Assembly: GCF_018613535.1 (NCBI RefSeq) | Contig: NZ_JAGGQB010000003.1 | Span: 124,001 to 188,000, forward strand | Reading direction: 5' to 3' | DNA: 64,000 bases | From: Bacillus sp. ISL-51 | GTDB lineage: Bacteria; Bacillota; Bacilli; Bacillales; Bacillaceae | Shown: one piece after another, positions 54,612 through 64,000 of the stretch | Layout of the letters: every line of letters starts with the position of its first letter | How positions within the stretch are numbered: the stretch's first letter is position 1 | The notes under the pieces: model-generated | Databases searched by the model: none | What the model saw: the letters and a program-made list of their open reading frames with translations, nothing else | What the model was told of the DNA's origin: nothing | Program-made: the position numbers and the translations under genes

Positions 54612-55709
54612 TCACCTCTGAGTATGCTTTAGCTTAATTGCGCCTGTTAATGATTCTGAGAAAATGGATATGCTCTGATCATGGCCTTGATTTGACGCCA
54701 GCATCAATTCTTTTTGTATTGTATCGTTTTTTTCCTTTAAAATCTCCGCATCAATCAGCTCGTGGGTGAGAGAGCCGAGATTGCTTTTCAGCTCCGCCTT
54801 AACGGCCACATCATCAGGCAGGGCAAGATCCACATTTCCGGTCGTGGTTTTTGTGTAAACGGAGCGGCAATGCGGCGCTGTTACGGTGAGCGTAATATTG
54901 CCGTTAAAGCTTTGAACGTCAATGGATTCACTCTCACCGCGTAAATCAATCAGGCCATTGATTGTTTCCGCTTCAATCGTTCCGCATTTGTGTCCGGCCA
55001 GCTTGATTTGTCCGTTAGCCGTTTCCGCCGACGCTTTTTCAGCCGTTAAATGGGAAAATGACAGAACGCCGTTTGTCGTTTTCGCCGAGAATTCTTTTAC
55101 ATGTAAATGTTCCCCTCTTATCGGGCCGTTAAACAGCTTCACCCGTATCTTATCGTACTCCTTTTGGGGAACATACAGCGTCACGTTGGTCTTCATTGTT
55201 TTCTTTTCCGTGCGGATAAAAAACTTATTGCCCTTCACTTCACATTCAATATGCTGAAGAAACGCGGTGCGCGCAGCGTCCTGGCTGTCCGCCCGGTAAA
55301 CCTTTGCCTGGCACTCCGCCCTGATATCTTCGTCCGCCCACGGCACGATATTGACGCTGCCGTTTGCAATCTGCATGTCAATGCCGGAGAATTCACTGTC
55401 TTTAAATTGGAAAATATGCTGCACATCGTATGCATGGCCGAAATTTAAATCAAGATCAGCTTCTTTCACTTTTTTCACGGCCGAATCAATCCAGTCAAAC
55501 AGCTTAGCCCCGAGTGACGGCTTTTGGGCTCCTTTGACTCCGCTTTCCGCTTCTTCGGCAGAGTCAATTACATTCGTTGATAACGCGGTGATCTCCTCTT
55601 TTTTTTCTTTATATTCATTGTCCAGCTTCTCAATGAGCGTAAGGGCTTCCTGCGCAGTCAGCTTCCCTTCCTCCACCAGCTTTAAAATCCGTTCTTTCTC
55701 CTGCTTCAT
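54612..55709 (-). CDS. yvlB: YvlB, DUF4097-type protein
   Basis: A 365-residue cytoplasmic protein. The N-terminus is a short SHOCT-like helical segment (RILKLVEEGKLTAQEALTLI) with a following charged helix; from about residue 110 a DUF4097 beta-helix of repeated strands (GPIRGEHLHVKEFSAKTTNG, SAETANGQIKLAG, IEAETINGLIDLRGES). It probably works with the PspC protein YvlC in the cell-envelope stress response; recent work links such proteins to partner-switch-like membrane control, which I cannot verify here. Confidence 0.9.
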   Translation of the reverse strand: MKQEKERILKLVEEGKLTAQEALTLIEKLDNEYKEKKEEITALSTNVIDSAEEAESGVKGAQKPSLGAKLFDWIDSAVKKVKEADLDLNFGHAYDVQHIFQFKDSEFSGIDMQIANGSVNIVPWADEDIRAECQAKVYRADSQDAARTAFLQHIECEVKGNKFFIRTEKKTMKTNVTLYVPQKEYDKIRVKLFNGPIRGEHLHVKEFSAKTTNGVLSFSHLTAEKASAETANGQIKLAGHKCGTIEAETINGLIDLRGESESIDVQSFNGNITLTVTAPHCRSVYTKTTTGNVDLALPDDVAVKAELKSNLGSLTHELIDAEILKEKNDTIQKELMLASNQGHDQSISIFSESLTGAIKLKHTQR

Positions 55710-55732
55710 ACAAAACTCCTCCCCATCTCTTC

Positions 55733-56059
55733 TTATGCCTGGCGTAAAACCTTAATTCCCTGAATAACATTCCAAATGACCATCCCAATGACGATGAGGA
55801 AATAAACAATCGCTCCTGTTATCATAACAAAAACCGGAAGTATACTCTCCTCCTGAGCCGTGATCGCTCCGCCGACAACTCCGGCAATGACAATCAGCCC
55901 TCCCGCAAACGGAATGATGTGAGAAATAAGAGCGCGTACGGCATGCCGCTTCGTTTCTTTTTCATCGACGACAAAATAAGCCACGATCGGAACGATAAGC
56001 GGTGCGATAAACACGCTGAAATAACAGATGGATGAAATAAGCGCTTGATTGCGATTCAA
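55733..56059 (-). CDS. yvlA: YvlA, small DUF4870-type membrane protein
   Basis: A 108-residue membrane protein with three helices (ALISSICYFSVFIAPLIVPI, HIIPFAGGLIVIAGVVGGA, the C-terminal FLIVIGMVIWNVIQG). The TTG at 56059 with GGAGAG eight bases upstream gives the B. subtilis length; an in-frame ATG at 56158 would lie upstream of the sigma-W promoter and cannot be the start of this transcript. First gene of yvlABCD. Confidence 0.85.
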   Translation of the reverse strand: MNRNQALISSICYFSVFIAPLIVPIVAYFVVDEKETKRHAVRALISHIIPFAGGLIVIAGVVGGAITAQEESILPVFVMITGAIVYFLIVIGMVIWNVIQGIKVLRQA

Positions 56060-56105
56060 ATGAAAACACTCTCCTGTGATATAGTTTAAAATACCATTCC
56101 TTATA

Positions 56106-56133
56106 CATACGTATGACGAAACTCTGGGTTTCA
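56106..56133 (-). promoter_or_regulatory. Sigma-W promoter of yvlABCD
   Basis: On the minus strand TGAAAC (56133-56128) and CGTATG (56111-56106) are exactly 16 bases apart, a full match to the sigma-W consensus TGAAAC-N16-CGTA. The start point would be near 56099, leaving a 40-base leader before the TTG of yvlA. Confidence 0.88.
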
Positions 56134-56259
56134 TTTTCATTCTATGGACATGCTTCAATATGCGTAATTTTTGATTTAAGAGAATTCGCTATAGAATCTT
56201 TCCCCCGAACCGATTACAATATGTAACAAAGCCTGACCGTATGCAAGGAGGACATACAA

Positions 56260-56496
56260 ATGGAGAAAGACCCCGGAAATGAGCAAGTAACAGAAGAAAA
56301 TCTGCTGAAATTGATTCGTGAACAAAAAAGGATGAACAACGAAATGCTGGCTGAGCTGGAACAAATCAAAGCAGCTTCTCCCATTTCTCATGATATTCAA
56401 TATATAAAAGTGCTGCTGGACAGCAGCAGCACCCATATTCTTCAAGATCTGATGAGTTTAAGCAGACAGCTTCCCCATCAGAAAAAAAGCCTGTAA
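56260..56496 (+). CDS. yvkN: YvkN, small protein of unknown function
   Basis: A 78-residue soluble protein, mostly helical with a coiled-coil-like middle ([20 protein letters not shown]). GGAGGAC precedes the ATG. It is convergent with uvrA over a shared terminator and divergent from yvlA. No function can be given. Confidence 0.75.
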   Translation: MEKDPGNEQVTEENLLKLIREQKRMNNEMLAELEQIKAASPISHDIQYIKVLLDSSSTHILQDLMSLSRQLPHQKKSL

Positions 56497-56501
56497 AACA
56501 G

Positions 56502-56534
56502 AAGCCCAAAACCGTTCAGTTTTGGGCTTTTTTC
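56502..56534. terminator. Bidirectional terminator between yvkN and uvrA
   Basis: An 11-bp perfect stem (56502-56512 with 56518-56528) with T-run on the plus strand, between converging genes. Confidence 0.88.
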
Positions 56535-56543
56535 ATTCATATA

Positions 56544-59417
56544 TTACGTAGCCGCTGTTTCTTTTTCGGCCAGAAGGGTTTTCATTCGTTTTTTATCGCG
56601 TTCCATGACCGGTTTTAAATATCGGCCGGTATATGATTCTTTCACTTCGGCAACCTCTTCAGGCGTCCCCGACGCTACGATCGTACCGCCGCCTGATCCG
56701 CCTTCCGGCCCCAAGTCTACGATATAATCCGCCGTTTTAATAATATCGAGGTTATGTTCAATGACCAAAACGGTATCCCCGTTGTCCACAAGTCTTTGAA
56801 GCACAACTAACAATCTCGCGATATCATCCACGTGGAGACCTGTCGTCGGTTCGTCCAGAATATAAAGCGTACGGCCTGTTGAGCGCTTATGCAGCTCGGA
56901 AGCAAGCTTGACGCGCTGCGCTTCTCCGCCTGACAGCGTCGTCGCCGGCTGGCCGAGTGTCACATACCCTAAACCTACATCAGCAAGGGTTTGAAGCTTG
57001 CGTCTGATTTTCGGAATACTTTCAAAGAAAGCCAGAGCATCTTCCACGGTCATATCGAGCACGTCGGAAATGCTTTTTCCTTTGTATGTGACCTCAAGCG
57101 TCTCCCTGTTGTAGCGTTTGCCGTGACACACTTCACACGGCACGTACACATCAGGCAAAAAGTGCATCTCAATTTTAATGATTCCGTCGCCGCGGCAGGC
57201 TTCACAGCGCCCGCCCTTCACATTGAAGCTGAACCGGCCTTTCTTATAGCCGCGCACCTTCGCCTCATTCGTCTGCGCGAACACATCGCGGATATCATCA
57301 AACACGCCTGTATAGGTTGCCGGATTCGATCTCGGCGTTCTGCCGATCGGCGCCTGATCGATATCGATCACCTTATCGAGATGGTCCAGCCCCTTGATCT
57401 CTTTGTGGCTGCCCGGTTTCGCTTTTGCTTTATGAAGTTTTTGCGCCAGCGCCTTATGCAAAATTTCGTTAACGAGCGTGCTTTTTCCGGAACCGGACAC
57501 ACCCGTTACCGCGGTGAATGTTCCGAGCGGGAATTTGGCATTCGCTTTTTTCAGATTGTTTTCTGCAGCGCCTTTAATTTCAATGAATCGGCCGTCTGGT
57601 TTTCTTCTTTCCGGAGGCATCGGGATAAATTGAGCTCCTGATAAATATCTTCCGGTTAAAGATTTCTCATCATTCATGACCTCTTCAGGCGTACCCGCAG
57701 ATATGACCTGACCGCCATGAATGCCGGCTCCGGGGCCGATGTCTATTAAATAATCGGCCGCCATCATCGTATCTTCATCATGCTCGACGACAATCAGCGT
57801 ATTGCCGAGATCCCTCATGTTTTTCAGCGCGCTGATCAAACGGTCATTGTCACGCTGGTGAAGGCCGATGGACGGTTCGTCGAGAATATAGAGCACACCC
57901 GATAAACGGGAACCGATCTGTGTCGCAAGCCTGATACGCTGCGCTTCCCCGCCTGACAGGGTTCCTGCCGCACGGCTCAATGTCAGATAATCGAGCCCGA
58001 CTTTGTCTAAGAAACTGAGGCGTTCCACGATTTCCCGCAAAATTAAATCGGCGATCTGCATATCTTTCTCTGACAGTGTCAGATTCTTAAAAAATTCGAG
58101 CGCATCACGTACGGACAGCTCAGTGATGGTGCCGATATGCCGTCCGTTAATTAAGACGGCAAGCGCTTCTTTTTTCAGGCGGTAGCCTTTGCACGTCGGG
58201 CACGGCTTCTGGGACATATATTGCTCCATCTGTTCACGAATATAATCAGAGCTTGTCTCTTTATATCTTCTCTCGATGTTGCGCAGCACGCCTTCAAATT
58301 CAATCTCATTTTCGCGCACTTGTCCGAAATCATTTTCGTATTTAAAATAGATCCGTTCATTGCCGCTGCCGTACAGCACCTTATCAAGCTGATGCTTCGG
58401 CAGGTCTTTGACGGGAATCTCCATATCTATTCCGTAATGGCTGCACACTGCCTGAAGCAGCTGCGGGTAATACTGTGAACTGATCGGCGTCCACGGCGCA
58501 ATCGCATGTTCCTTCAATGACAGCTCCTGATTTGGAATGACCAGATCCGGGTCCACCTCAAGTTTCAAGCCAAGTCCGTCACATGTCGGGCATGCGCCGA
58601 ACGGACTGTTAAACGAAAACAGACGCGGCTCAAGCTCGCCAATCGAAAAACCGCAAAGCGGACAGGCGTGATGCTCACTGAACATCAGCTCCGCCTGGCC
58701 GATTACATCAATTAAGACACGGCCTTCGCCTAAGCGGAGGGCGGTTTCCAGCGAGTCGGAAAGCCGCGCGGCAACGCCTTCCTTCACAACAATCCGGTCA
58801 ATGACAACTTCAATGGAATGCTTTTTATTTTTCTCAAGCTCGATATCATCGGAAAGTTCGGCCATTTCTCCGTCAATCCGAACTCTCACATAGCCTTGTT
58901 TTCTGATTTGTTCAAGCACTTTGACGTGCGCGCCTTTCCTGCCGGATATAATCGGCGCGAGCACTTGAAGCTTTGTCCGCTCAGGATATTCAAGAATCCG
59001 GTCGACCATTTGTTCGATCGTTTGGGACGTAATTTCAATGCCGTGCTCCGGGCAGTGCGGCTTACCGACTCTCGCATATAAAAGACGGAGATAATCATAA
59101 ATCTCCGTTACCGTTCCGACTGTTGACCTCGGATTGCGGCTTGTCGTCTTCTGGTCGATGCTGATGGCGGGAGAAAGCCCCTCAATTGCATCAACGTCAG
59201 GCTTATCCATCTGGCCTAAAAATTGGCGCGCATAGGCAGAAAGCGATTCGACATATCGTCTTTGTCCTTCTGCGTATATCGTATCAAAGGCAAGGGACGA
59301 TTTTCCCGAACCGGACAAACCCGTCACGACGACGAGCTGATCCCTCGGAATCGTCACATCAATGTTTTTCAAGTTGTGCGCCCTTGCCCCTTTCACCTCG
59401 ATCCGGTCTATAGCCAT
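56544..59417 (-). CDS. uvrA: UvrA, excinuclease ABC subunit A
   Basis: A 957-residue DNA damage-recognition ATPase with two ABC modules: Walker [15 protein letters not shown] near residue 31 and [14 protein letters not shown] near 638, signatures [17 protein letters not shown] and [17 protein letters not shown], and zinc modules CPLCGFSIG...CPTC and CEACRGDG...CEVCHGKR. With UvrB it finds bulky lesions in nucleotide excision repair. It follows uvrB by seven bases and shares its LexA-controlled promoter. Confidence 0.98.
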   Translation of the reverse strand: MAIDRIEVKGARAHNLKNIDVTIPRDQLVVVTGLSGSGKSSLAFDTIYAEGQRRYVESLSAYARQFLGQMDKPDVDAIEGLSPAISIDQKTTSRNPRSTVGTVTEIYDYLRLLYARVGKPHCPEHGIEITSQTIEQMVDRILEYPERTKLQVLAPIISGRKGAHVKVLEQIRKQGYVRVRIDGEMAELSDDIELEKNKKHSIEVVIDRIVVKEGVAARLSDSLETALRLGEGRVLIDVIGQAELMFSEHHACPLCGFSIGELEPRLFSFNSPFGACPTCDGLGLKLEVDPDLVIPNQELSLKEHAIAPWTPISSQYYPQLLQAVCSHYGIDMEIPVKDLPKHQLDKVLYGSGNERIYFKYENDFGQVRENEIEFEGVLRNIERRYKETSSDYIREQMEQYMSQKPCPTCKGYRLKKEALAVLINGRHIGTITELSVRDALEFFKNLTLSEKDMQIADLILREIVERLSFLDKVGLDYLTLSRAAGTLSGGEAQRIRLATQIGSRLSGVLYILDEPSIGLHQRDNDRLISALKNMRDLGNTLIVVEHDEDTMMAADYLIDIGPGAGIHGGQVISAGTPEEVMNDEKSLTGRYLSGAQFIPMPPERRKPDGRFIEIKGAAENNLKKANAKFPLGTFTAVTGVSGSGKSTLVNEILHKALAQKLHKAKAKPGSHKEIKGLDHLDKVIDIDQAPIGRTPRSNPATYTGVFDDIRDVFAQTNEAKVRGYKKGRFSFNVKGGRCEACRGDGIIKIEMHFLPDVYVPCEVCHGKRYNRETLEVTYKGKSISDVLDMTVEDALAFFESIPKIRRKLQTLADVGLGYVTLGQPATTLSGGEAQRVKLASELHKRSTGRTLYILDEPTTGLHVDDIARLLVVLQRLVDNGDTVLVIEHNLDIIKTADYIVDLGPEGGSGGGTIVASGTPEEVAEVKESYTGRYLKPVMERDKKRMKTLLAEKETAAT

Positions 59418-59424
59418 GTTTTCA

Positions 59425-61410
59425 TCATCCTTCCGCTTTTAGCTCTAACAATAAGTCACGAAGCTCCGCCGCCCGCTCAAAATCAAGCGCTTTGGCTGCT
59501 TCTTTCATTTCAAGTTCCATTTGCTCAACGACTTTCTGGCGTTCTTTTTTCGTCATTTTCGCCAGCTTCGGCGCGGCTTTTGTTTTATATTCTTCTTTAT
59601 CCTCGGCAGCTTGCGTCGCGCGGATCACATCGCGTATTTCCTTATTGATCGTTTGCGGCGTGATGCCGTGGATTTCGTTAAAGCGCTCTTGTTGTTCACG
59701 GCGCCGCTTCGTCTCATTAATCGCGACTTCCATGGAATGCGTCATTTTGTCGGCGTACATGATAACGCGGCCCTCTGAGTTTCGGGCAGCCCGGCCGATC
59801 GTTTGAATCAGCGAACGCTCGGAACGGAGGAACCCTTCCTTGTCCGCATCCAAAATGGCGACAAGCGACACTTCCGGTATATCAAGCCCTTCTCTCAGCA
59901 GGTTGATTCCGATTAACACATCGTGTTTGCCGAGACGGAGATCCCGAATGATTTCAATCCGTTCCAGCGTCTTAATTTCGGAATGTAGGTAATTGACTTT
60001 AATGCCGATTTCCTTCAGATAATCGGTCAGATCCTCTGACATTTTTTTCGTCAGCGTCGTGATGAGCACTCGTTCATTCCGTTCAGTTCTCGCCTGAATC
60101 TCGCCGATCAAATCATCAATCTGCCCCTCAATCGGACGCACCTCAATGATAGGATCAAGAAGCCCCGTCGGCCTGATGATCTGCTCGACCATTTCCGGTG
60201 TATGTTCGATTTCGTACGGTCCCGGCGTAGCCGATACATAAACGATATTGTGCATGTGTTTTTCAAATTCCTCGAATCGAAGCGGGCGGTTATCAAGCGC
60301 GGACGGCAGGCGGAAGCCGTGGTCCACAAGCACCTGCTTTCTTGCCTGGTCACCGTTAAACATGCCGCGCACCTGCGGAATCGTCACATGTGATTCGTCA
60401 ACGACAATCATAAAGTCGTCGGGAAAATAATCAAGCAGCGTATACGGCGTAGAGCCTGCCGGACGGAGCGTTAAGTGTCTCGAATAGTTCTCAATGCCGG
60501 AGCAGAAACCCATTTCCCGCATCATTTCAAGGTCATATCTCGTCCGCTGCTCCAGACGCTGCGCTTCAAGGAGCTTGCCGTTTTCATGCATGACTTTCAG
60601 GCGCTCCTCAAGCTCTTTCTCAATGTTTACAACCGCTTTTTCCATCTTTTCGGCCCGGGTGACGAAGTGGGAAGCAGGGAAGATCGCGACATGGTCGCGG
60701 TCGCCGAGAATTTCTCCGGTCAGCGCGTCAACCTCTCTGATCCGCTCAATTTCATCGCCGAAAAATTCGACTCTGATGCAGTGTTCGTCACGGGAGGCCG
60801 GGAAGATTTCCACAACGTCTCCGCGCACGCGGAACGTCCCGCGCTGAAAGTCGATGTCATTGCGGGCATACTGGATGTCTACAAGCTTTCTCAGCAGCTC
60901 GTTCCGTTCAATCTCCATTTCCGTTCTGAGCGAAACGACCATTTCGCGGTATTCTTCCGGCGAACCGAGGCCATATATACAAGACACACTCGCGATAATA
61001 ATGACATCTCTCCGTTCAAAGAGAGAGGATGTCGCGGAGTGCCTGAGCTTATCAATTTCATCGTTAATGCTTGCGTCTTTCTCTATAAATGTATCCGTTT
61101 GAGGCACGTACGCCTCCGGCTGATAATAGTCGTAGTAGCTGACAAAATACTCAACAGCGTTGTTCGGGAAAAATTCTTTGAACTCGCTGTAAAGCTGTCC
61201 GGCAAGGGTTTTATTATGAGCGATGACAAGTGTCGGTTTGTTTACTTCTTTAATCAGATTCGACACTGTAAAGGTTTTACCCGTTCCCGTCGCTCCCAGA
61301 AGAGTCTGGTGTTTTCTGCCTTCCTGAATGCCTTTGACAAGCTTCTCAATCGCTTGCGGCTGATCTCCCTGGGGCTGGTATTTCGAGACTAACTCAAAAC
61401 GATCTTTCAC
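59425..61410 (-). CDS. uvrB: UvrB, excinuclease ABC subunit B
   Basis: A 661-residue helicase-like repair protein. Walker A is [15 protein letters not shown], the beta-hairpin [14 protein letters not shown], the DEAD-like box IVVDESHVT, motif [17 protein letters not shown], and the C-terminal UvrC-binding coiled coil ([19 protein letters not shown]). The start is GTG after GGAGG. It loads onto damaged DNA with UvrA and recruits UvrC. A LexA box lies 76 bases upstream. Confidence 0.98.
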   Translation of the reverse strand: MKDRFELVSKYQPQGDQPQAIEKLVKGIQEGRKHQTLLGATGTGKTFTVSNLIKEVNKPTLVIAHNKTLAGQLYSEFKEFFPNNAVEYFVSYYDYYQPEAYVPQTDTFIEKDASINDEIDKLRHSATSSLFERRDVIIIASVSCIYGLGSPEEYREMVVSLRTEMEIERNELLRKLVDIQYARNDIDFQRGTFRVRGDVVEIFPASRDEHCIRVEFFGDEIERIREVDALTGEILGDRDHVAIFPASHFVTRAEKMEKAVVNIEKELEERLKVMHENGKLLEAQRLEQRTRYDLEMMREMGFCSGIENYSRHLTLRPAGSTPYTLLDYFPDDFMIVVDESHVTIPQVRGMFNGDQARKQVLVDHGFRLPSALDNRPLRFEEFEKHMHNIVYVSATPGPYEIEHTPEMVEQIIRPTGLLDPIIEVRPIEGQIDDLIGEIQARTERNERVLITTLTKKMSEDLTDYLKEIGIKVNYLHSEIKTLERIEIIRDLRLGKHDVLIGINLLREGLDIPEVSLVAILDADKEGFLRSERSLIQTIGRAARNSEGRVIMYADKMTHSMEVAINETKRRREQQERFNEIHGITPQTINKEIRDVIRATQAAEDKEEYKTKAAPKLAKMTKKERQKVVEQMELEMKEAAKALDFERAAELRDLLLELKAEG

Positions 61411-61485
61411 AAAAAAGCCTCCGTTTCTTTACGAAATCTTCCTATTGATATAGTAACACAATGACGGTAAAAATCACTAAAAATA

Positions 61486-61499
61486 CGAACTAAAGTTCG
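61486..61499. promoter_or_regulatory. LexA (DinR) box of uvrBA
   Basis: CGAACTAAAGTTCG matches the Bacillus SOS box core CGAAC-N4-GTTCG perfectly. It lies between csbA and uvrB, in position to control uvrB-uvrA after DNA damage. Confidence 0.92.
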
Positions 61500-61531
61500 A
61501 TGGCTTATTTTTTCCAAGTTAATTTCTGTAT

Positions 61532-61563
61532 AAAAAACCTGCTTTTATGGTGTAAAAGCAGGC
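61532..61563 (-). terminator. csbA terminator
   Basis: A 10-bp perfect stem (61539-61548 with 61553-61562) with a T-run on the minus strand lies between csbA and the uvrB promoter, so uvrBA is mainly expressed from its own promoter, with read-through possible. Confidence 0.8.
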
Positions 61564-61586
61564 ATTCACATTTCATATTCACTATG

Positions 61587-61823
61587 TCAGGCATTATCTT
61601 TCTTTTTGTCTGCTTCTTTTTTGGCCATGTACAAACCGCCGGCCACCAAAGACACCACATCTAATCCAACGATAAAATACGTTTCTGTGTACCCTTTTAA
61701 GTAGGATGCGAAAAGCAGTGCGGCGGTGAGAGCAATAGCCACATAGTGGTTAAATGTAACCCGCGTAAAAAGGACGACCAGCATAAAAGGGAAACATAAT
61801 GCAAAAACGGCTTTTGTAATCAC
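61587..61823 (-). CDS. csbA: CsbA, small sigma-B-controlled membrane protein
   Basis: A 78-residue membrane protein with about three hydrophobic helices and a basic C-terminal tail (AKKEADKKKDNA). Start is GTG behind GAGGAGGG. Position and size match B. subtilis csbA, controlled by sigma-B; both sigma-A and sigma-B type boxes are seen upstream. Function unknown. Confidence 0.92.
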   Translation of the reverse strand: MITKAVFALCFPFMLVVLFTRVTFNHYVAIALTAALLFASYLKGYTETYFIVGLDVVSLVAGGLYMAKKEADKKKDNA

Positions 61824-61857
61824 AAAAACCCTCCTCGGGAATTCTTCATCTCATCTG

Positions 61858-61931
61858 ATTATAGTAAAAAATGAAGAATCGGACAATCGTTCCCCTATTA
61901 TTACAATACCCTTTTTCAGCAATCTTCAATC
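61858..61931 (-). promoter_or_regulatory. Tandem sigma-A and sigma-B promoters of csbA
   Basis: Sigma-A: TTGTCC (61886-61881), 17 bases, TATAAT (61863-61858). Sigma-B: GATTGA (61931-61926), 14 bases, GGGTAT (61911-61906), the latter a perfect -10 element. Both point to csbA; two promoters are also reported for B. subtilis csbA. Confidence 0.75.
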
Positions 61932-62057
61932 ATTCATCTGAAAAATATGAATGTATATCAATTGAACTATTAACAAGATGAATCGTTATACCTTTATTCA
62001 TCCAAAAGGTGCAGGAGGATTAGGCCTTTGTGTCTTTGACAGTTTCTTCCTCTCTCT

Positions 62058-62088
62058 TTACAATGGAATGATAGTGTTCACTATCATT
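62058..62088 (+). promoter_or_regulatory. yvkC promoter with TetR-type operator
   Basis: TTTACA (62058-62063) and TATCAT (62082-62087) are 18 bases apart. A perfect palindrome with arms AATGATAGTG and CACTATCATT around TT covers 62067-62088, i.e. most of the spacer and the -10 box. This geometry is typical of TetR-family repression; in B. subtilis a TetR-type gene (yvkB) neighbours yvkC, but here it would be outside the window. Confidence 0.72.
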
Positions 62089-62121
62089 TTCTTGGTGATC
62101 AAAAGAAGGGGGCCATATCAC

Positions 62122-64000
62122 ATGTATTCAGTACTTTTTAATAAAGCTGAGGAATCCAGCCGCTTAGCCGGCGCAAAAGGGATGAATCTGATTAAACTGA
62201 CGAAAAACGGTCTGCCCGTTCCCGACGGTTTTGTCATTCAGACGAATGCCCTGACACGTTTTATAGAAGACAACCAGCTTCGGGACGGCGATGAACAGAT
62301 GGGGCGCGCTATCATGAACGGAACGTTTTCTAAAGAGCTGAAAGATGAACTGACCGCATCGTTTTATGATTTGAGAGAATCATATACTTCGGTGGCCGTA
62401 CGTTCCTCATCAGCATCTGAAGATCTGGAAGGCGCTTCATTCGCCGGTCAGTACGAAACCTATTTAAATATAAAAACGGAGGAAGAGTTTCTCGGAAAAG
62501 TGAAAGAATGCTGGGCTTCCTTTTTCTCAGCCCGGGTGAGCCGTTATAAAGAGAAAATGCAAAATGACATTACGGAGCCGTTAATGGGCGTCGTTGTGCA
62601 GGGATTGATCGAGTCAGAAGTGTCAGGCGTCATTTTCAGCCGCAACCCTGTCACGCATGATGACGGAGAACTCATGATCTCAGCGAGCTACGGCCTCGGG
62701 GAAGCAATCGTCTCCGGCAGCGTGACGCCCGACACGTATCTCGTCAATAAGGAGACATTTCAGATTGAGAAAGAAATCGGATTAAAGGAAATGTTTATAT
62801 TTTCTCAAGCAGAAGGCGTGGCGGAAAAGGAAACGAGCGATGATATGAGAAGCCGCTTTTGCCTTGATGACGAAAGGGTTAAAGAGCTTGCCGAGCTGAC
62901 GAAAAAAACGGAGGCGCTGTACGGTTACCCCGTTGATCTTGAATTCGGAATTGCCGAAAACAAGCTGTATCTGCTTCAGGCCCGTCCGATTACCACAATA
63001 GAACAGGATCAAAAAGCGGCTGACGAGGAGCGTGAATTTATGATTACACCTCTCGATCAGAAGGATTTTTGGCTGAATATGGAGTCCAATATCGAAGGAC
63101 CCGTCAGCCCGTTATTCGCCTCTCTCATCGTTCCGGCTTTAGAATACGGGCTGCAGCAGAGCGTGAAAACATTTCCTGTAATGGGTGTGGAAATTGAGCG
63201 GGTAAAGCTTCATCAGGGCCGTATTTTTTCCAAACAAAGAAAAGTAGCGGAGCAGCCGCCTTCAGAACAAACAGAAGCGCTTTTTCCGGTTTTAGCTGAA
63301 CGCATGTACGATATTATTAACGAAACATTTCTTCCTTTTTATAAAAGGCTGGACGAACTGGCGCATGTCACCCATACGCCTGAGAGCGCCCTTGATGCGT
63401 TCCAAAAACTGAAAGCCTTCTATTTAAAAGGATATGAAGAACATTTCAATATCATCTTTCCCCAGATTGCTTTAAGCATGAAACTGGAAGCCATGTACGG
63501 ACAGATCGAAGAAGAAAACAGCGCCCTTTTGTACGAGATGCTGGCGGGAGTGATGAATAAATCATTGGAGACAGACAGGCATCTTTGGCTGCTCGCGCAA
63601 AAAGTGAATAACAGCCCGGCATTACAGCGCGTATTCAGCACCTATCATGCCGATGAACTGCATCAAACGCTCCTGCAATCCGAAGAAGGGAAGCGCTTTC
63701 TCCAGAAAGTCGGCCACTTTTTAGAGGAATATGGATGGAGATCTGTGAAAAGTCATGACCTGATTGAAGAAACTTGGGCGGAAAACCCTTATTTCGCATT
63801 GTCCAATATCCAAAACTATGTCCGCAGCGGCTACGATTTTGACAGCGAATTCAGCAAAACGATTGAAAAAAGAAAACAGCTCTACGCTTCGTTTTTGGAA
63901 AAAGTCGAGGATGACGGCTTCCGGAAAACCTTTGACCGCTATTATCAGTGGACGCTGTCTTCATCCGTGATTAAAGACGATCACCATTTTTATATTGACG
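62122..64000 (+). CDS. yvkC: YvkC, phosphoenolpyruvate-synthase/rifampin-phosphotransferase-like (5' part)
   Basis: About 626 residues are visible; the gene runs out of the window (B. subtilis YvkC has about 830). The first 300 residues form the PPDK/PEP-synthase ATP-grasp domain: LAGAKGMNLIKLTKNGLPVP, VAVRSSSASEDLEGASFAGQ, VSGVIFSRNP and LEFGIAENKLYLLQARPI. A middle domain follows. The swivelling phosphohistidine domain, which decides whether it can act like rifampin phosphotransferase, lies beyond 64000. Such enzymes use ATP to phosphorylate pyruvate or an antibiotic hydroxyl via a histidine. GAAGGGGG precedes the ATG; a TetR-type operator lies upstream. Confidence 0.88.
   Translation, partial: MYSVLFNKAEESSRLAGAKGMNLIKLTKNGLPVPDGFVIQTNALTRFIEDNQLRDGDEQMGRAIMNGTFSKELKDELTASFYDLRESYTSVAVRSSSASEDLEGASFAGQYETYLNIKTEEEFLGKVKECWASFFSARVSRYKEKMQNDITEPLMGVVVQGLIESEVSGVIFSRNPVTHDDGELMISASYGLGEAIVSGSVTPDTYLVNKETFQIEKEIGLKEMFIFSQAEGVAEKETSDDMRSRFCLDDERVKELAELTKKTEALYGYPVDLEFGIAENKLYLLQARPITTIEQDQKAADEEREFMITPLDQKDFWLNMESNIEGPVSPLFASLIVPALEYGLQQSVKTFPVMGVEIERVKLHQGRIFSKQRKVAEQPPSEQTEALFPVLAERMYDIINETFLPFYKRLDELAHVTHTPESALDAFQKLKAFYLKGYEEHFNIIFPQIALSMKLEAMYGQIEEENSALLYEMLAGVMNKSLETDRHLWLLAQKVNNSPALQRVFSTYHADELHQTLLQSEEGKRFLQKVGHFLEEYGWRSVKSHDLIEETWAENPYFALSNIQNYVRSGYDFDSEFSKTIEKRKQLYASFLEKVEDDGFRKTFDRYYQWTLSSSVIKDDHHFYID

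Noticed and set aside
60475..61392. A 305-codon open frame on the plus strand
   Set aside because: It is the antisense shadow of uvrB, a long, highly conserved gene with GC-rich third positions; no ribosome-binding site or protein-like motifs.
62000..62121. Rifampin-associated element upstream of yvkC
   Set aside because: The actinobacterial 19-bp repeat is not present; only a TetR-type palindrome is seen.

Overview
The window is chromosomal DNA of a Bacillus of the B. subtilis group, most likely the B. amyloliquefaciens/B. velezensis branch. Gene order follows the B. subtilis yvd-yvc-his-yvo-yvl-uvr segment. A gene for barnase, the extracellular ribonuclease of B. amyloliquefaciens, lies between yvcT and yvcN. 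Strain-level naming is inference; no database search was possible.

Layout: (1) 1-2.7 kb: an MMPL exporter (cut by the window edge) with its MarR regulator, a VOC-fold protein, tRNA-Arg(CCG) and a maltose-type O-acetyltransferase. (2) 2.8-10.8 kb: a sucrose/fructo-oligosaccharide operon (binding lipoprotein, two ABC permeases, LacY-type symporter, GH32 beta-fructosidase, fructokinase). A divergent LacI regulator faces it, and promoter, two operators and a cre site can be read directly. (3) 11.1-13.7 kb: clpP with a CtsR-type operator, then a deletion scar in which the start of a LacI regulator (mdxR-like) is fused to the middle of an alpha-glucosidase (malL-like) where the maltodextrin operon would stand; then yvdD and yvdC. 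(4) 13.7-20.9 kb: SulP transporter/carbonic anhydrase pair, yvcT, barnase, a rearranged stretch with a duplicated yvcN tail, yvcN, crh and whiA. (5) 20.9-31.6 kb: yvcK, rapZ, yvcI, trxB, cwlO, yvcD, and a bmrA-response regulator-histidine kinase operon. (6) 31.8-38.3 kb: the complete histidine operon hisZ-G-D-B-H-A-F-I. (7) 38.5-45.0 kb: yvpB, yvoF, ppaX, lgt, hprK and the nagA-nagB-nagR operon. (8) 45.0-50.1 kb: an AT-rich, about 5.06-kb element bounded by a 16-bp direct repeat. (9) 50.1-64 kb: yvnB, the yvlABCD envelope-stress operon with a readable sigma-W promoter, yvkN, uvrA, uvrB, csbA and the start of yvkC.

The most interesting region is the 45-50 kb element. It reads as a collapsed integrative and conjugative element with an ICEBs1-like layout. 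A broken tyrosine integrase points outward at one end. A rap gene with three frameshifts and an apparently intact phr lie at the other end. Between them are a YddJ-size lipoprotein, a fragment of a possible conjugation gene, and an intact secreted-protein/acidic-protein pair that may be a toxin and immunity module. The integrase 5' end abuts the conjugation-gene fragment, so one deletion probably removed the transfer machinery. The insertion core overlaps the nagR/yvnB bidirectional terminator and the last codons of yvnB.

Functionally the window mixes sugar use and carbon catabolite control (fructoside operon, hprK, crh, nagABR), envelope functions (cwlO, lgt, yvlABCD), proteolysis and DNA repair (clpP, uvrAB with a LexA box), histidine synthesis and small-molecule efflux.
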